Below are positions 7,987 to 16,901 of a DNA stretch of 29,130 bases, piece after piece. The DNA is from an uncultured Olsenella sp. (GTDB lineage Bacteria > Actinomycetota > Coriobacteriia > Coriobacteriales > Atopobiaceae). The notes under the pieces were generated by a model. The model was given only the letters and a program-made list of their open reading frames with translations. It was not told the DNA's origin and did no database searches. How positions within the stretch are numbered: the stretch's first letter is position 1; each line of letters begins with the position of its first letter. Location of the stretch: contig CAMXZR010000010.1 in NCBI GenBank assembly GCA_947253595.1, positions 1 to 29,130 of the forward strand. The letters run 5' to 3'. The position numbers were made by a program, and so were the translations under genes.

Positions 7987-9567
7987 ATGGAAAACGGCAT
8001 GATGCTCCAGGGGTTCTCCTGGTACCTGCCCTCCGACGGTGCCCACTGGAAGCGCCTGGCCGAGCTCGCTCCCGCCCTTGCTCACATGGGCGTCAGCTCG
8101 GTCTGGATGCCGCCCGCCTACAAGAGCGCCGAGGGGCCCGAGGGCGTGGGCTATGCCGTCTATGACCCCTGGGACCTAGGAGAGTTCGACCAGTGCGGAA
8201 GCGTCCGCACCAAGTACGGCACGCGCGACGAGTATCTCGCGGCTATCCGCGCCCTCCAGAGGGCGGGCATCCAGGTCCTCGCCGACGTCGTCCTCAACCA
8301 GCGCTTCGGCGGGGAGGAGTGCGAGGACGTCCTTGCGACTCCCGTCAACCCCGCGAACCGCAACGAGCAGGCGGGCGAGCCCCGGCAGATCAGCGCCTGG
8401 ACCCGCTACCGCTTTCCCGGCCGCGCCGACAAGTACTCTGGCTTCCACTGGGGCTGGCGCTGCTTCCATGGCACTGACTGGGACGAGTCGACCCGCGAGC
8501 CCGGCGTCTACCTTTTTGACGGCAAGCACTGGGACGAGGACGTGGACAAGTCCGAGAACGGCAACTACGACTACCTCATGGGCTCCGACGTGGACGTGAG
8601 CGAGCCTGAGGTAGAGGAGGAGCTCGGTCGCTGGGGCGAGTGGTACCTCAAGACCACCGGCGTCGACGGGTTCCGCCTGGACGCCCTGAAGCACATCTCG
8701 CGCGCGTTCTTCCACCGCTGGCTCACGCGCCTGCGCGAGGCGACGGGCGAGGAGCTCTTCACGGTGGGGGAGTACTGGTCTCCCGAGGTGGGCGACCTGG
8801 AGGCATACCTGGGCGAGGTTCCCATGAGCCTCTTCGACGTGCCTCTGCACTACCGCCTCTTCGAAGCATCCAACAGCATGGGCGGGCGAGACCTGGCGCA
8901 CCTCTTCGACGACACGCTGGTGCAGCGCGAACCCATTCGCGCTGTCACCTTCGTGGACAACCACGACACCCAGCCCAACCAGGCACTGCAGAGCACGGTC
9001 CAGGACTGGTTCAAGCCCAGCGCCTACATGCTGATCCTCCTGCGCGAGGCGGGGTACCCCTGCGTCTTCTTCGGGGACCTCTTCGGCATGCCCAACGATG
9101 GCAACATCCCAGCTGTGGCCGAGCTCCCGCTGCTCATGGAGCTGCGCCAGCGCTTCGCCTTCGGTCCCCAGAGCGACTACCTGGACGACGCCAACCTGAT
9201 CGGCTGGACCCGAGAGGGCGACGACGCGCACCCCATGAGCGGCGTGGCCGTGGTGCTCACCGATGCCGAGGGCGGGACCAAGCGCATGCGCGTGGGCGCA
9301 CGGCATGCCGGGGCGACCTTCTGTTGCGTCGCGGGCTCCGAGGAGCCGGACGTCACCATCGACGACGAGGGCTACGGCGAGTTCAGCTGCGGCGGGGGAT
9401 GTGGCTGCGCGTACGTGCGCAGCGAGGTCACGAGCTCGCTCGAGCACGACCGCGTGCTGCGTTCGATCGAGAGGATCGTCCGGAAGGTTCAGGAGCCGCG
9501 CTACGAGTACTGCCCCACGAGCGTCAACGCCGCACCGCACCGCACGCGCGCGAGGAAGGGCAGGTAG
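7987..9567 (+). CDS. GH13 alpha-amylase, cytoplasmic type
   Basis: A 526-residue alpha-amylase of glycoside hydrolase family 13, closest in layout to the GH13_5 bacterial liquefying enzymes that cut internal alpha-1,4 glucan bonds. The (beta/alpha)8 barrel shows the nucleophile D232 in GFRLDALKH, the acid/base E262 in VGEYW, and the transition-state Asp D327 in FVDNHD. The region I motif reads DVVLNQ (100-105), with Gln where the family usually has His. No signal peptide precedes LQGFSWYLPSDG, so it should act on cytosolic glycogen or imported maltodextrins. The C-terminus has a Cys/Gly cluster (about residues 470-480) and then a basic tail of about 45 residues beyond the usual end. ATG 7987 follows CCGGAGG by five bases. 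Confidence 0.93.
   Translation: MENGMMLQGFSWYLPSDGAHWKRLAELAPALAHMGVSSVWMPPAYKSAEGPEGVGYAVYDPWDLGEFDQCGSVRTKYGTRDEYLAAIRALQRAGIQVLADVVLNQRFGGEECEDVLATPVNPANRNEQAGEPRQISAWTRYRFPGRADKYSGFHWGWRCFHGTDWDESTREPGVYLFDGKHWDEDVDKSENGNYDYLMGSDVDVSEPEVEEELGRWGEWYLKTTGVDGFRLDALKHISRAFFHRWLTRLREATGEELFTVGEYWSPEVGDLEAYLGEVPMSLFDVPLHYRLFEASNSMGGRDLAHLFDDTLVQREPIRAVTFVDNHDTQPNQALQSTVQDWFKPSAYMLILLREAGYPCVFFGDLFGMPNDGNIPAVAELPLLMELRQRFAFGPQSDYLDDANLIGWTREGDDAHPMSGVAVVLTDAEGGTKRMRVGARHAGATFCCVAGSEEPDVTIDDEGYGEFSCGGGCGCAYVRSEVTSSLEHDRVLRSIERIVRKVQEPRYEYCPTSVNAAPHRTRARKGR
9525..9553 (+). repeat. Direct repeat, left copy (amylase 3' end)
   Basis: Bases 9535-9553 at the amylase C-terminal codons are identical over 19 bases to 11087-11105. 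The left part (CAACGC) also matches after a 5-base slip. The two copies bracket the ATPase gene. The sequence is GC-rich and simple, so chance is possible. Confidence 0.4.
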
Positions 9568-9769
9568 GCGAGGGGGCATGGGCGCTCGGCGGCGATTGGC
9601 CCGGTCCCGGCATTCGGCAGCGACCGGCCCCCGGCCTGGCTACCCGCCCCTCTACATGCTGCCCTTCGTCGACCAGTTGGTTGGCGCTGGCCAGCTTGCG
9701 GACATGTGCCTGGGGCCTATCGAGTTTTGGGGCGCAGGCATTGAGCGCGTCCTGCGGCAGCCCGGCCCT

Positions 9770-10999
9770 CTAGACCTGCCAGGCAGGGGTCACGACGACG
9801 CCGCGACCCGCCATGCCGGCGTCCTGTGCCAGGCATACGACCTCTCCCCAGTCCAGAGCGCAGCCATCGACGCCCCGGAGGCTCGAAAACTCTCTCTGGG
9901 CCGCATCGACTAGTGCGGCCCGGCCGATGTCGATCTTGATGGGATGTAGCACGTCTCCCTCCCTCAACACCAGGTCAAGATCGCGGTCGGAGTCATTGCG
10001 GAGGTGGCTGAAGCCGGAGAGGCTTCTCCCTGCAGCAAGGTGCGACTTGATGATCTCGGACACGACGAAGCTGTGGAACATGGGCCGATAAAGCTGTCCA
10101 GAGCGTAGGTCGTCGGAGGTGTTCTGGCTCGTCAGGTGGCAGGCGAGGCCGGTATCCATGAAGTGGAGGAGGGGAGTGCGGCCAGCTTGGGAACCCAGGT
10201 GCCTGACCGGGGCGGAGGGGAGGGGCCGCACCAGACATACGATGCCCAGCTCCTCGAGCAGGTGGACCCACGTCTCGGCGGTTGGGGAGCCGACCTCGGC
10301 CTCTGCGCAGATCCTGCCCAGGTCCAGGGGACGCGCCGTTTGTCGCGCGCAGGCCGTCATGAACCCAAGGAAGCGGAAGCTGTCACGCCTTCCCAACGTC
10401 CTGCCCACTTCGTTGCTGAGGAGCTCCCTCTCCCAGGTGGAATAGAAGTCATCCCAGTTGGCGTCGCCGCCTAGGAGCGCAGGCTGCCCACCGCGCCAGA
10501 TCTGCTCCCAGAGCGCGCCCTCGTCCATGATGGGTGTGTTGGCGGCGTTGCGGGGAGGTGCGGGGACGTGAGGACCCCTGCCCGTCTGCCCCAACAGCTC
10601 TCGCAGGCTGAGCGTCCCAATTCGAAGCGTGCGCACATGCGCGACGAAGGGTTGCAGGATGGCGGAGAGCCGCTCGGTCACGAGGGCTGCCTCTAGCACG
10701 AGCCTGCCGGGACGGGCGTCCGCCACGGCGGCCGCGACGAGCCTTCGGACGAGCCCGGGCCTCCGTTCCGCATCCTCCAGCACCAGCGTGCGGCAGCCTT
10801 CCGCCAGCGGCTCGTCAGATCCTGCGAGGGTGGTATCCATCGCATTCACGTCGTCAGTCGAGAGAAACTGGCACCCCTCGCCTGGGCAATGCTTGAGGAG
10901 GGTGGTCTTTCCTGAGCCCCGTGGCCCCACGAGCAGCAGAACCGCGTGCTGGCTGAGGCTGGACTGCAGCAGTGGTTCGATCTCTCTGTGGACGTACAT
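9770..10999 (-). CDS. ATPase of the AAA_14 / DUF4143 type
   Basis: A 409-residue protein of the common AAA_14 plus DUF4143 architecture, whose physiological role is unsettled. The N-terminal ATPase has a Walker A GPRGSGKTT at 25-33 and a Walker B-like TLVLEDAE at 71-78; the usual family form is closer to LDEIQ. The C-terminal half carries the DUF4143 pattern, with an LLHFMDTGLACHL segment, a SFVVSEIIKS helix and a final DLDLVLREGD strand. The ExK that normally follows in the nuclease-like fold reads IKID here, so nuclease activity is doubtful. ATG 10999 is chosen because GGGAG lies seven to eight bases upstream and the conserved N-terminus starts there. It is convergent with the amylase and flanked by a GC-rich direct repeat. 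It may be an accessory acquisition. Confidence 0.85.
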   Translation of the reverse strand: MYVHREIEPLLQSSLSQHAVLLLVGPRGSGKTTLLKHCPGEGCQFLSTDDVNAMDTTLAGSDEPLAEGCRTLVLEDAERRPGLVRRLVAAAVADARPGRLVLEAALVTERLSAILQPFVAHVRTLRIGTLSLRELLGQTGRGPHVPAPPRNAANTPIMDEGALWEQIWRGGQPALLGGDANWDDFYSTWERELLSNEVGRTLGRRDSFRFLGFMTACARQTARPLDLGRICAEAEVGSPTAETWVHLLEELGIVCLVRPLPSAPVRHLGSQAGRTPLLHFMDTGLACHLTSQNTSDDLRSGQLYRPMFHSFVVSEIIKSHLAAGRSLSGFSHLRNDSDRDLDLVLREGDVLHPIKIDIGRAALVDAAQREFSSLRGVDGCALDWGEVVCLAQDAGMAGRGVVVTPAWQV

Positions 11000-11081
11000 C
11001 GCTAGGCTCCCATCGGCCAATCGCATGCAGCACCGTTGCTTCCATGATGGCGTATGCCTTCGCTGGCGGCACAAAAGTCGG

Positions 11082-11105
11082 CAACGCCGCACCGCACGCG
11101 CGCGA
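11082..11105 (+). repeat. Direct repeat, right copy
   Basis: Partner of the copy at 9525-9553. It lies just upstream of the ATPase start, so the two copies enclose that gene. Confidence 0.4.
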
Positions 11106-11295
11106 AGAGGCGCGGGCAGTCGAGCGGGAGAGGGACGCCCCGGCGTCTGGCGGCGAGGGCCGCCGCGCATCGCCAGACGCCAACCTAGCACATGCCAGCC
11201 CTAGGCGAGAAGCGTACCGGCGCGTGTCTATCGTGCCGCCGCATATTTATGTGGGTGTGCGTCTGTGTGGCCCGTGGTGCTCTTCATTCTCGCAA

Positions 11296-11430
11296 AGTGT
11301 CGGCTTTGCGAGCCGATCTAGAGGAGAGTGTCGGTTCCGCGAATGAGGCGACAGCGTTTGCCCAGGTGGATTTTTGCAGTGATTCGCGAAATCGGCACTC
11401 CGTTGCACTGCCGTTCGCGAAACCGACACG
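11296..11430. repeat. Symmetric array of four 18-bp boxes
   Basis: Four copies of a box close to AGTGTCGGTTTCGCGAAT are present. Two are forward (11296-11313, 11327-11344) and two are reversed (11382-11399, 11413-11430). Within each pair the spacing is exactly 31 bases, and both nested pairs share the same centre near 11363, so the whole 135-base unit is a dyad. The outer left box is also part of a local perfect 9-bp hairpin (11289-11297 with 11304-11312). The sequence between boxes is not conserved. It resembles a multi-site protein-binding region, a MITE-like element or transposon ends; no transposase is nearby. Confidence 0.7.
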
Positions 11431-11523
11431 CCATCGCGTCGGCTCCGCCCCGCGTCTGACGTGCCCCTCTCCCCGTTTGCGTGAAGACGGGCAACGTCAG
11501 CTCACATGTCCAGTCGCCTTTGC

Positions 11524-11529
11524 TAGAAT
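11524..11529 (+). promoter_or_regulatory. -10 element of tRNA-Leu (and possibly tig)
   Basis: TAGAAT lies 22 bases before the mature tRNA 5' end. No strong -35 is seen at 16-18 bases upstream. The same promoter could read into tig, since no clear terminator stands between the tRNA and the tig start. Confidence 0.45.
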
Positions 11530-11551
11530 TCATAAACTGCATGTGACTAAT

Positions 11552-11638
11552 GCGGGCGTGGCGGAACTGGTAGACGCGCTGGATTTAGGTTCCAGTGGGA
11601 GAAATCTCGTGAAGGTTCGAGTCCTTTCGCCCGCACCA
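11552..11638 (+). tRNA. tRNA-Leu (anticodon TAG)
   Basis: The acceptor arms GCGGGCG and CGCCCGC pair perfectly, and CCA is encoded at 11636-11638. The anticodon TAG at 11586-11588 lies in the stem CTGGA/TCCAG. The long variable arm (GGGAGAAATCTC region) marks it as class II. It is 87 bases long. Confidence 0.97.
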
Positions 11639-11709
11639 AGTTGCAGATGCAGAGGAACTATGCGAGGCGGGCCCTTCCGCCAAGCAGGAGAAACAACACT
11701 GGAGGAACG

Positions 11710-13041
11710 TTGAACATCACCGTCACCGCCGAGAGGCCCCAGAACGACCAGGTAGTCGCCACGCTCACCGTGCCCGCCGCCGACGTCGACAAGGCAATCG
11801 CCCAGACCTACAGGGACATCGCCCAGAAGTACGCCTTCCAGGGCTTCCGTCGCGGTCGCGCGCCCCGTCCCGTCATCGACAGCATGGTGGGCCGCAGCTC
11901 CGTCCTGGCCCAGGCCACCGAGGACGTCATGAGCGAGGCGCAGCCCCTGATGTTCGAGGAGCTCGACATCGTCCCCGTCGACCGCCCCAACTACGGCGAC
12001 GATCCCGTCATCGTGGTCGAGCACGAGGACCTCACCGTGACCTGCACCGTCAGCGTGCCCCCCATCTGCGAGCTCGACTCCTATGACGCCCCCGCCATCA
12101 ACATGCCTCCCCAGGAGGCCACCGAGGCCGAGATTGACCTGCAGGTCGAGCAGCTCCTCAGCTACCACGTGAGCTACGAGGACGAGACCGAGGACCGCGC
12201 CGTTGCCGTCGGCGACGTGATCGTGGCCGACGTCCAGAACAAGGAGGGCGCGCCCGAGCTCGCCGGCACCGACCGCCAGCTCGGCCTCTCCAACGCCTAC
12301 CTGCCCAGCGAGTTCGTCGACGGCATCGTGGGCATGACCAAGGGCCAGGCCAAGGACATCGAGTGGACCCGCGCCCACGACGACCACGAGCACCACGTTG
12401 CCGTGACCGTGACCCTCAAGGGCATCAAGAAGTCCGTTACCCCCGAGCTCGACGACGAGTTCGCCAAGAAGAGCTTCGGCTTCGACACCGTGGCCGAGCT
12501 CCGCGACGCCGTGAAGGAAGAGATCGAGGGCGACAAGAAGAACAGCCTGCCCGGCCTCAAGGAGGACCGCGTCGTCGAGGAGATCGGCAAGCATCTCGCC
12601 CTCGACGAGATTCCCGAGGCCTACCAGAACCAGGTCTTCTCCGAGCTGGCCAACGAGGTCCTGGGCCAGCTGCAGCGCCAGGGCATGTCGCTTGACATGT
12701 ACCTCGCCGCGCGCCAGATTAAGAGCGAGGACTTCCTCGCCGACCTGCACGAGCAGGCCGCCGAGCGCGCCCGCCAATCGCTCGCGCTCGACGCCCTGGC
12801 CGCCAAGCTCGAGCTCAAGGCCACCGAGGAGGACGTGCGCACCGAGTTCGAGCGCGCCGGCGTGGACGACGTCGACGCCTCCATCGCCGAGTTCACCAAG
12901 AGCGGTCAGATGCCCGCCATCCGCGAGTCCATTCGCCGCACCAAGGCCGTGAAGTGGCTGAGCGAGAACGCCACCGTGACCGAGGTCGACGAGATCGCCG
13001 AGGCCCGCGCCAAGCAGGCCGAGGAGTCCAGCGAGGAGTAG
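11710..13041 (+). CDS. tig: Trigger factor chaperone
   Basis: Trigger factor binds ribosomal protein L23 at the exit tunnel, shields nascent chains and has peptidyl-prolyl isomerase activity. The 443-residue product begins with the ribosome-binding domain, including the signature GFRRGRAP at 45-52. The FKBP-like isomerase domain (about 150-240) and the helical C-terminal chaperone domain with a long acidic end follow. The start is TTG 11710, with GGAGG four bases upstream; it aligns with the usual N-terminus (NITVTAER). Upstream in-frame ATGs lie right at the tRNA 3' end and would add a basic leader unlike the family. It heads the classical tig-clpP-clpX group, with a hairpin separating it from clpP. 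Confidence 0.95.
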   Translation: MNITVTAERPQNDQVVATLTVPAADVDKAIAQTYRDIAQKYAFQGFRRGRAPRPVIDSMVGRSSVLAQATEDVMSEAQPLMFEELDIVPVDRPNYGDDPVIVVEHEDLTVTCTVSVPPICELDSYDAPAINMPPQEATEAEIDLQVEQLLSYHVSYEDETEDRAVAVGDVIVADVQNKEGAPELAGTDRQLGLSNAYLPSEFVDGIVGMTKGQAKDIEWTRAHDDHEHHVAVTVTLKGIKKSVTPELDDEFAKKSFGFDTVAELRDAVKEEIEGDKKNSLPGLKEDRVVEEIGKHLALDEIPEAYQNQVFSELANEVLGQLQRQGMSLDMYLAARQIKSEDFLADLHEQAAERARQSLALDALAAKLELKATEEDVRTEFERAGVDDVDASIAEFTKSGQMPAIRESIRRTKAVKWLSENATVTEVDEIAEARAKQAEESSEE

Positions 13042-13107
13042 CCTCGCGGCAGGGGAGGGCGGGGCTCGGAGTGGCCTCACCCCCCTCCGCAATCGCACGA
13101 CTAGCAG

Positions 13108-13141
13108 ATGCGCTCCGGGGGTACCAACTCTCGGAGCGCAT
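13108..13141 (+). terminator. Hairpin between tig and clpP
   Basis: A perfect 10-bp inverted repeat (13108-13117 and 13132-13141) lies about 65 bases after the tig stop and 20 bases before the clpP start. No T run follows. It may be a weak terminator, an RNA processing site, or a control hairpin just ahead of the clpP ribosome site. Confidence 0.45.
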
Positions 13142-13161
13142 TCGCCTAGGTTAGGAGAGAC

Positions 13162-13776
13162 ATGATCAACCCCACCAACATCCCCCTCATCCCGTACGTG
13201 GTCGAACAGACCCCGCGCGGCGAGCGCAGCTACGACATCTACTCGCGCCTGCTCAACGACCGTATCGTCTTCCTGGGCGAGGAGGTCACACGCGACAGCG
13301 CCAACCTCGTTATCGCGCAGCTCCTCCACCTCGAGAGCCAGGACCCCGACAAGGACATCTCGCTCTACATCGACTCGCCTGGCGGCGATGTGTATGCGGG
13401 CCTGGGCATCCTGGACACCATGAACTTCATCAAGCCCGACGTTGCCACGATCTGCGTGGGCATGGCAGCCTCCATGGGTGCCGTGCTTCTCTCGTCTGGC
13501 GCCAAGGGCAAGCGCATGGCGTTGCCCAACTCCATGATCCTGATTCACCAGCCCAGCTCCGGTGCCCAGGGCCAGCAGACCGACATCCAGATCGCGGCCG
13601 ACGAGACCCGCTGGGTTCGCAACCGCCTGAACGAGATCCTGTCACAGAACACGGGCCAGCCCATCGAGAAGATCAACGCCGACACCGAGCGCGACAACTA
13701 CATGCGTGCCCAGGAGGCGCGCGAGTATGGCCTGGTGGACCGGGTCATCGCCTCGCGTACGGAGCAGGCCGAGTAG
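13162..13776 (+). CDS. clpP: ATP-dependent Clp protease proteolytic subunit
   Basis: The barrel-forming serine peptidase of the ClpXP/ClpCP proteases. The 204-residue product has the full catalytic triad S104 (GMAASMGA), H129 (ILIHQPS) and D178 (DTERD), each offset by seven from the E. coli numbering. It also has the SPGGDVYAGL oxyanion-strand motif (72-81). AGGAG lies about four to eight bases before ATG 13162. A short N-terminal segment precedes the conserved YDIYSRLL, as expected for a processed or axial-loop region. It is followed 36 bases later by clpX, so the two are cotranscribed and encode partner subunits. Confidence 0.97.
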   Translation: MINPTNIPLIPYVVEQTPRGERSYDIYSRLLNDRIVFLGEEVTRDSANLVIAQLLHLESQDPDKDISLYIDSPGGDVYAGLGILDTMNFIKPDVATICVGMAASMGAVLLSSGAKGKRMALPNSMILIHQPSSGAQGQQTDIQIAADETRWVRNRLNEILSQNTGQPIEKINADTERDNYMRAQEAREYGLVDRVIASRTEQAE

Positions 13777-13812
13777 CAATCGGGCGCGAGGTGCCCACCG
13801 AGGAGAGGCCAG

Positions 13813-15114
<1,302 letters not shown>

Positions 15115-15215
15115 GGGCGAGCGGGCCACCGGCGCGAGGTCAGGCGGGCCGCAGAGGGCGGCGGACGTGCTGCGGACGGGCTGCCGGCGCGCATTTCGGC
15201 CGTGAGTTGCGCGGG

Positions 15216-15281
15216 TGCGAACGTTTTCGCAGCTCATTCAGGAGTGGCGCGCAAACCGATTCTGGCGTGCGCGTCACTCCC
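15216..15281. terminator. Paired hairpins between clpX and the convergent tatD
   Basis: The larger stem has 13 positions (15242-15254 with 15269-15281), 12 of them Watson-Crick and one G-U on the plus-strand RNA, and it ends three bases from the tatD stop. A smaller 6-bp stem (15216-15221 with 15226-15231) precedes it. Neither is followed by a long T run, but the location between convergent genes fits termination of one or both. Confidence 0.5.
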
Positions 15282-15283
15282 GT

Positions 15284-16057
15284 CTATAGCCCCAGCAGCT
15301 CCTGGGCGTTCGCGGCGCAGACGTCCCGCACGTCCCTCCTGCGAATCTGCTCGAGCAGGCCCAGCGTCCGCTCCAGCGAGGAGGCCACCCCTGCGGCCGT
15401 GAAGGGCTCGCCCCCTGCGGGCGGGAGGTCGGTCTCGGTCAGAAGGCGACCCTCGGGCAGCTGCCGCGCATACTCGCGGCCGCGCTTGGTCGTAAGCATC
15501 ATCTCGTTGACCGAGAACCAGCAGCCCGCCCCCACGGCGCGGTGCAGCTCGTCGCTGGTGCCGCTGAACCAGTGGAAGACGCAGGCGCAGCGCTCGAGCG
15601 CTCCCGTGCGCTCCAGGACGTCGAGCACCGCACCGGCGCTCCGCACCGAGTGGAGCGAGAGCACCCGCTGCCTGCCGCCGGGCGTGGGCGCGGACGCCGC
15701 CGCCGTGCAGATGCGCTCGAGCGCCGCGAGCTGACGTGCCTTGCTTCCCGAGTCGACGTGGGCAGGGGAGAGGTCCATGCCTATCTCGCCCACGAAGCCC
15801 TCCTGGCCGGCGAGCCTTGCCGTCAGCGCTACCCCCTCGTCGTTCAGCCGTCCGTCGGCGACCCACCAGGGGTGCGCCCCCACGGCGAGGCGGACGTTAG
15901 GGGCGTCCCCGAGCTCCTCCCGCGCGCGTAGAAAGCCCTCCGGCGTCACGCTGCAGGCCAGGACCGCCAGTCCCAGGCCCCGGGCCTCCTGCGCCATCTC
16001 GGGCGCGTTGGACATGAAGTCGAGGTGGCAGTGCATGTCCGCCAGCCGCCAGCCCAC
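15284..16057 (-). CDS. TatD-family metal-dependent hydrolase
   Basis: A 257-residue TIM-barrel hydrolase of the TatD family, which includes DNases and other metal-dependent phosphoesterases. The metal and catalytic residues are all visible: HCH at 9-11, GAHPWW around H62, GEIGMD with E91, H136 in SLHS, H162 in FHWFSG and D210 in TETDLP. The start is GTG 16057, one base after the tcdA stop, so translation is probably coupled; an ATG at 16036 is a fallback. The order tcdA-tatD on the minus strand suggests a two-gene operon. The true substrate is unknown. It is somewhat divergent from housekeeping TatD, so I leave the symbol empty. Confidence 0.85.
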   Translation of the reverse strand: MGWRLADMHCHLDFMSNAPEMAQEARGLGLAVLACSVTPEGFLRAREELGDAPNVRLAVGAHPWWVADGRLNDEGVALTARLAGQEGFVGEIGMDLSPAHVDSGSKARQLAALERICTAAASAPTPGGRQRVLSLHSVRSAGAVLDVLERTGALERCACVFHWFSGTSDELHRAVGAGCWFSVNEMMLTTKRGREYARQLPEGRLLTETDLPPAGGEPFTAAGVASSLERTLGLLEQIRRRDVRDVCAANAQELLGL

Positions 16058-16058
16058 G

Positions 16059-16850
16059 CTAGCGCCAGCCCTTGCGGTCGCGCTCGTTCGAGAGTCCCGC
16101 GAGGTCGCAGATCACGCGGCCGGCGATCATCTGCCCCATGATGGGTGGGAGGTAGCTCATGGTTCCCAGGATGGAGTTGCTGCGGTCGCGCTTGCCGTCG
16201 GGGCCGGTGCCGCCCCCGACGGGGATGGGTGGCTCGTCAGAGTAGAGGACGCGCAGCTTGCGTATGCCGCGCCTGCGGCACTCCTTGCGCATCACGCGGG
16301 CTATGGGGTCCACGTCCGTCCGCTCTATGGTCGAGAAGCGCAGGCGGCAGGGGTTGAGCTTGTTCGCCCCTCCCATGCTGGATATGAGGGGGATTCCCTC
16401 GTCCTGGCACCAGCGGGCGATGGCCAGCTTCTGCGAGACCGTGTCTATGGCGTCGACCACGTAGTCGGGGCGGGGGAGTGCGCCGAGCTGCTCGGCCAGG
16501 CCGTCCCTGCTCAGGAAGGCCTGCAGCAGCGTGACCCTGCAGTTGGGGTTGATGTCGCGCACCAGGCGTCCCATGACCTCGCTCTTGGGCTGGCCCATGC
16601 TGCTCTGCCAGGCCACCGCCTGGCGGTTCAGGTTGCTGGGTGCCACCACGTCGCGGTCTACCAGGACGAGCTCGCCCACGCCGCCGCGGGCCAGCGCCTC
16701 CGCGCAGTTGGAGCCCACGCCGCCCAGCCCCAGGACCATGACGCGGCTGCCCTGCACGCGTGCCAGGGTCTCGTCGCCCATGACCAGTCTCAGGCGGTCG
16801 GTCGCGGTCTCGACCTTGGGCGTGACGTCAAACTCGCTTGGTAGGGGCAT
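16059..16850 (-). CDS. tcdA: ThiF/E1-like tRNA threonylcarbamoyladenosine dehydratase
   Basis: A 263-residue E1-like adenylating enzyme of the TcdA (CsdL/YgdL) type. In E. coli this enzyme uses ATP to cyclise t6A at tRNA position 37. The Rossmann nucleotide site GLGGVGS is at 41-47, followed by the acidic end D65 and the R/N segment SNLNRQ (72-77) conserved in E1 proteins. The central DAIDTVSQK and the C-terminal SYLPPIMGQMIAG helix match the TcdA branch and not MoeB/ThiF, and no CxxC zinc pairs are present. ATG 16850 has GGGAG eight bases upstream; the open frame continues further upstream into AT-rich non-coding DNA but without conservation. It is followed immediately by tatD. Confidence 0.88.
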   Translation of the reverse strand: MPLPSEFDVTPKVETATDRLRLVMGDETLARVQGSRVMVLGLGGVGSNCAEALARGGVGELVLVDRDVVAPSNLNRQAVAWQSSMGQPKSEVMGRLVRDINPNCRVTLLQAFLSRDGLAEQLGALPRPDYVVDAIDTVSQKLAIARWCQDEGIPLISSMGGANKLNPCRLRFSTIERTDVDPIARVMRKECRRRGIRKLRVLYSDEPPIPVGGGTGPDGKRDRSNSILGTMSYLPPIMGQMIAGRVICDLAGLSNERDRKGWR

Positions 16851-16895
16851 GGTCCGGGCTCCCTTCGTGCGTGCGTTCGCAATGCATACCAGCCG

Positions 16896-16901
16896 ATTGT
16901 A
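16896..16901 (-). promoter_or_regulatory. Possible -10 of tcdA
   Basis: TACAAT on the minus strand would start transcription about 40 bases before the tcdA ATG. There is no -35 consensus; the 12-bp palindrome at 16923-16934 covers the -35 zone and could bind a regulator. Confidence 0.35.

Larger units (their letters stand above)
11000..11551. other. Long non-coding region upstream of tRNA-Leu
   Basis: About 550 bases without a credible gene. It contains the right copy of a GC-rich direct repeat (11082-11105), the four-box symmetric array (11296-11430) and the tRNA-Leu promoter. Short frames crossing the boxes on either strand reflect the repeat and not protein conservation. Confidence 0.6.

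Noticed and set aside
9640..9769. Protein-like plus-strand frame (LPFVDQLVGAGQLADMCLG) after the amylase
   Set aside because: No start, no ribosome site and no recognised family, and the frame soon becomes antisense to the ATPase; at most a tiny remnant.
11282..11430. CRISPR array
   Set aside because: Only four units, in opposite orientations with non-unique geometry, and no cas genes.
11318..11542. Minus-strand 74-codon frame through the four boxes
   Set aside because: Its repetitive Arg/Cys text comes from the box repeats; there is no ribosome site and the frame ends inside the tRNA promoter.
11530..13548. 672-codon minus-strand frame opposite tRNA-Leu, tig and clpP
   Set aside because: It covers a tRNA and two certain genes, is Gly/Asp/Leu/Val-rich, and has no domain.
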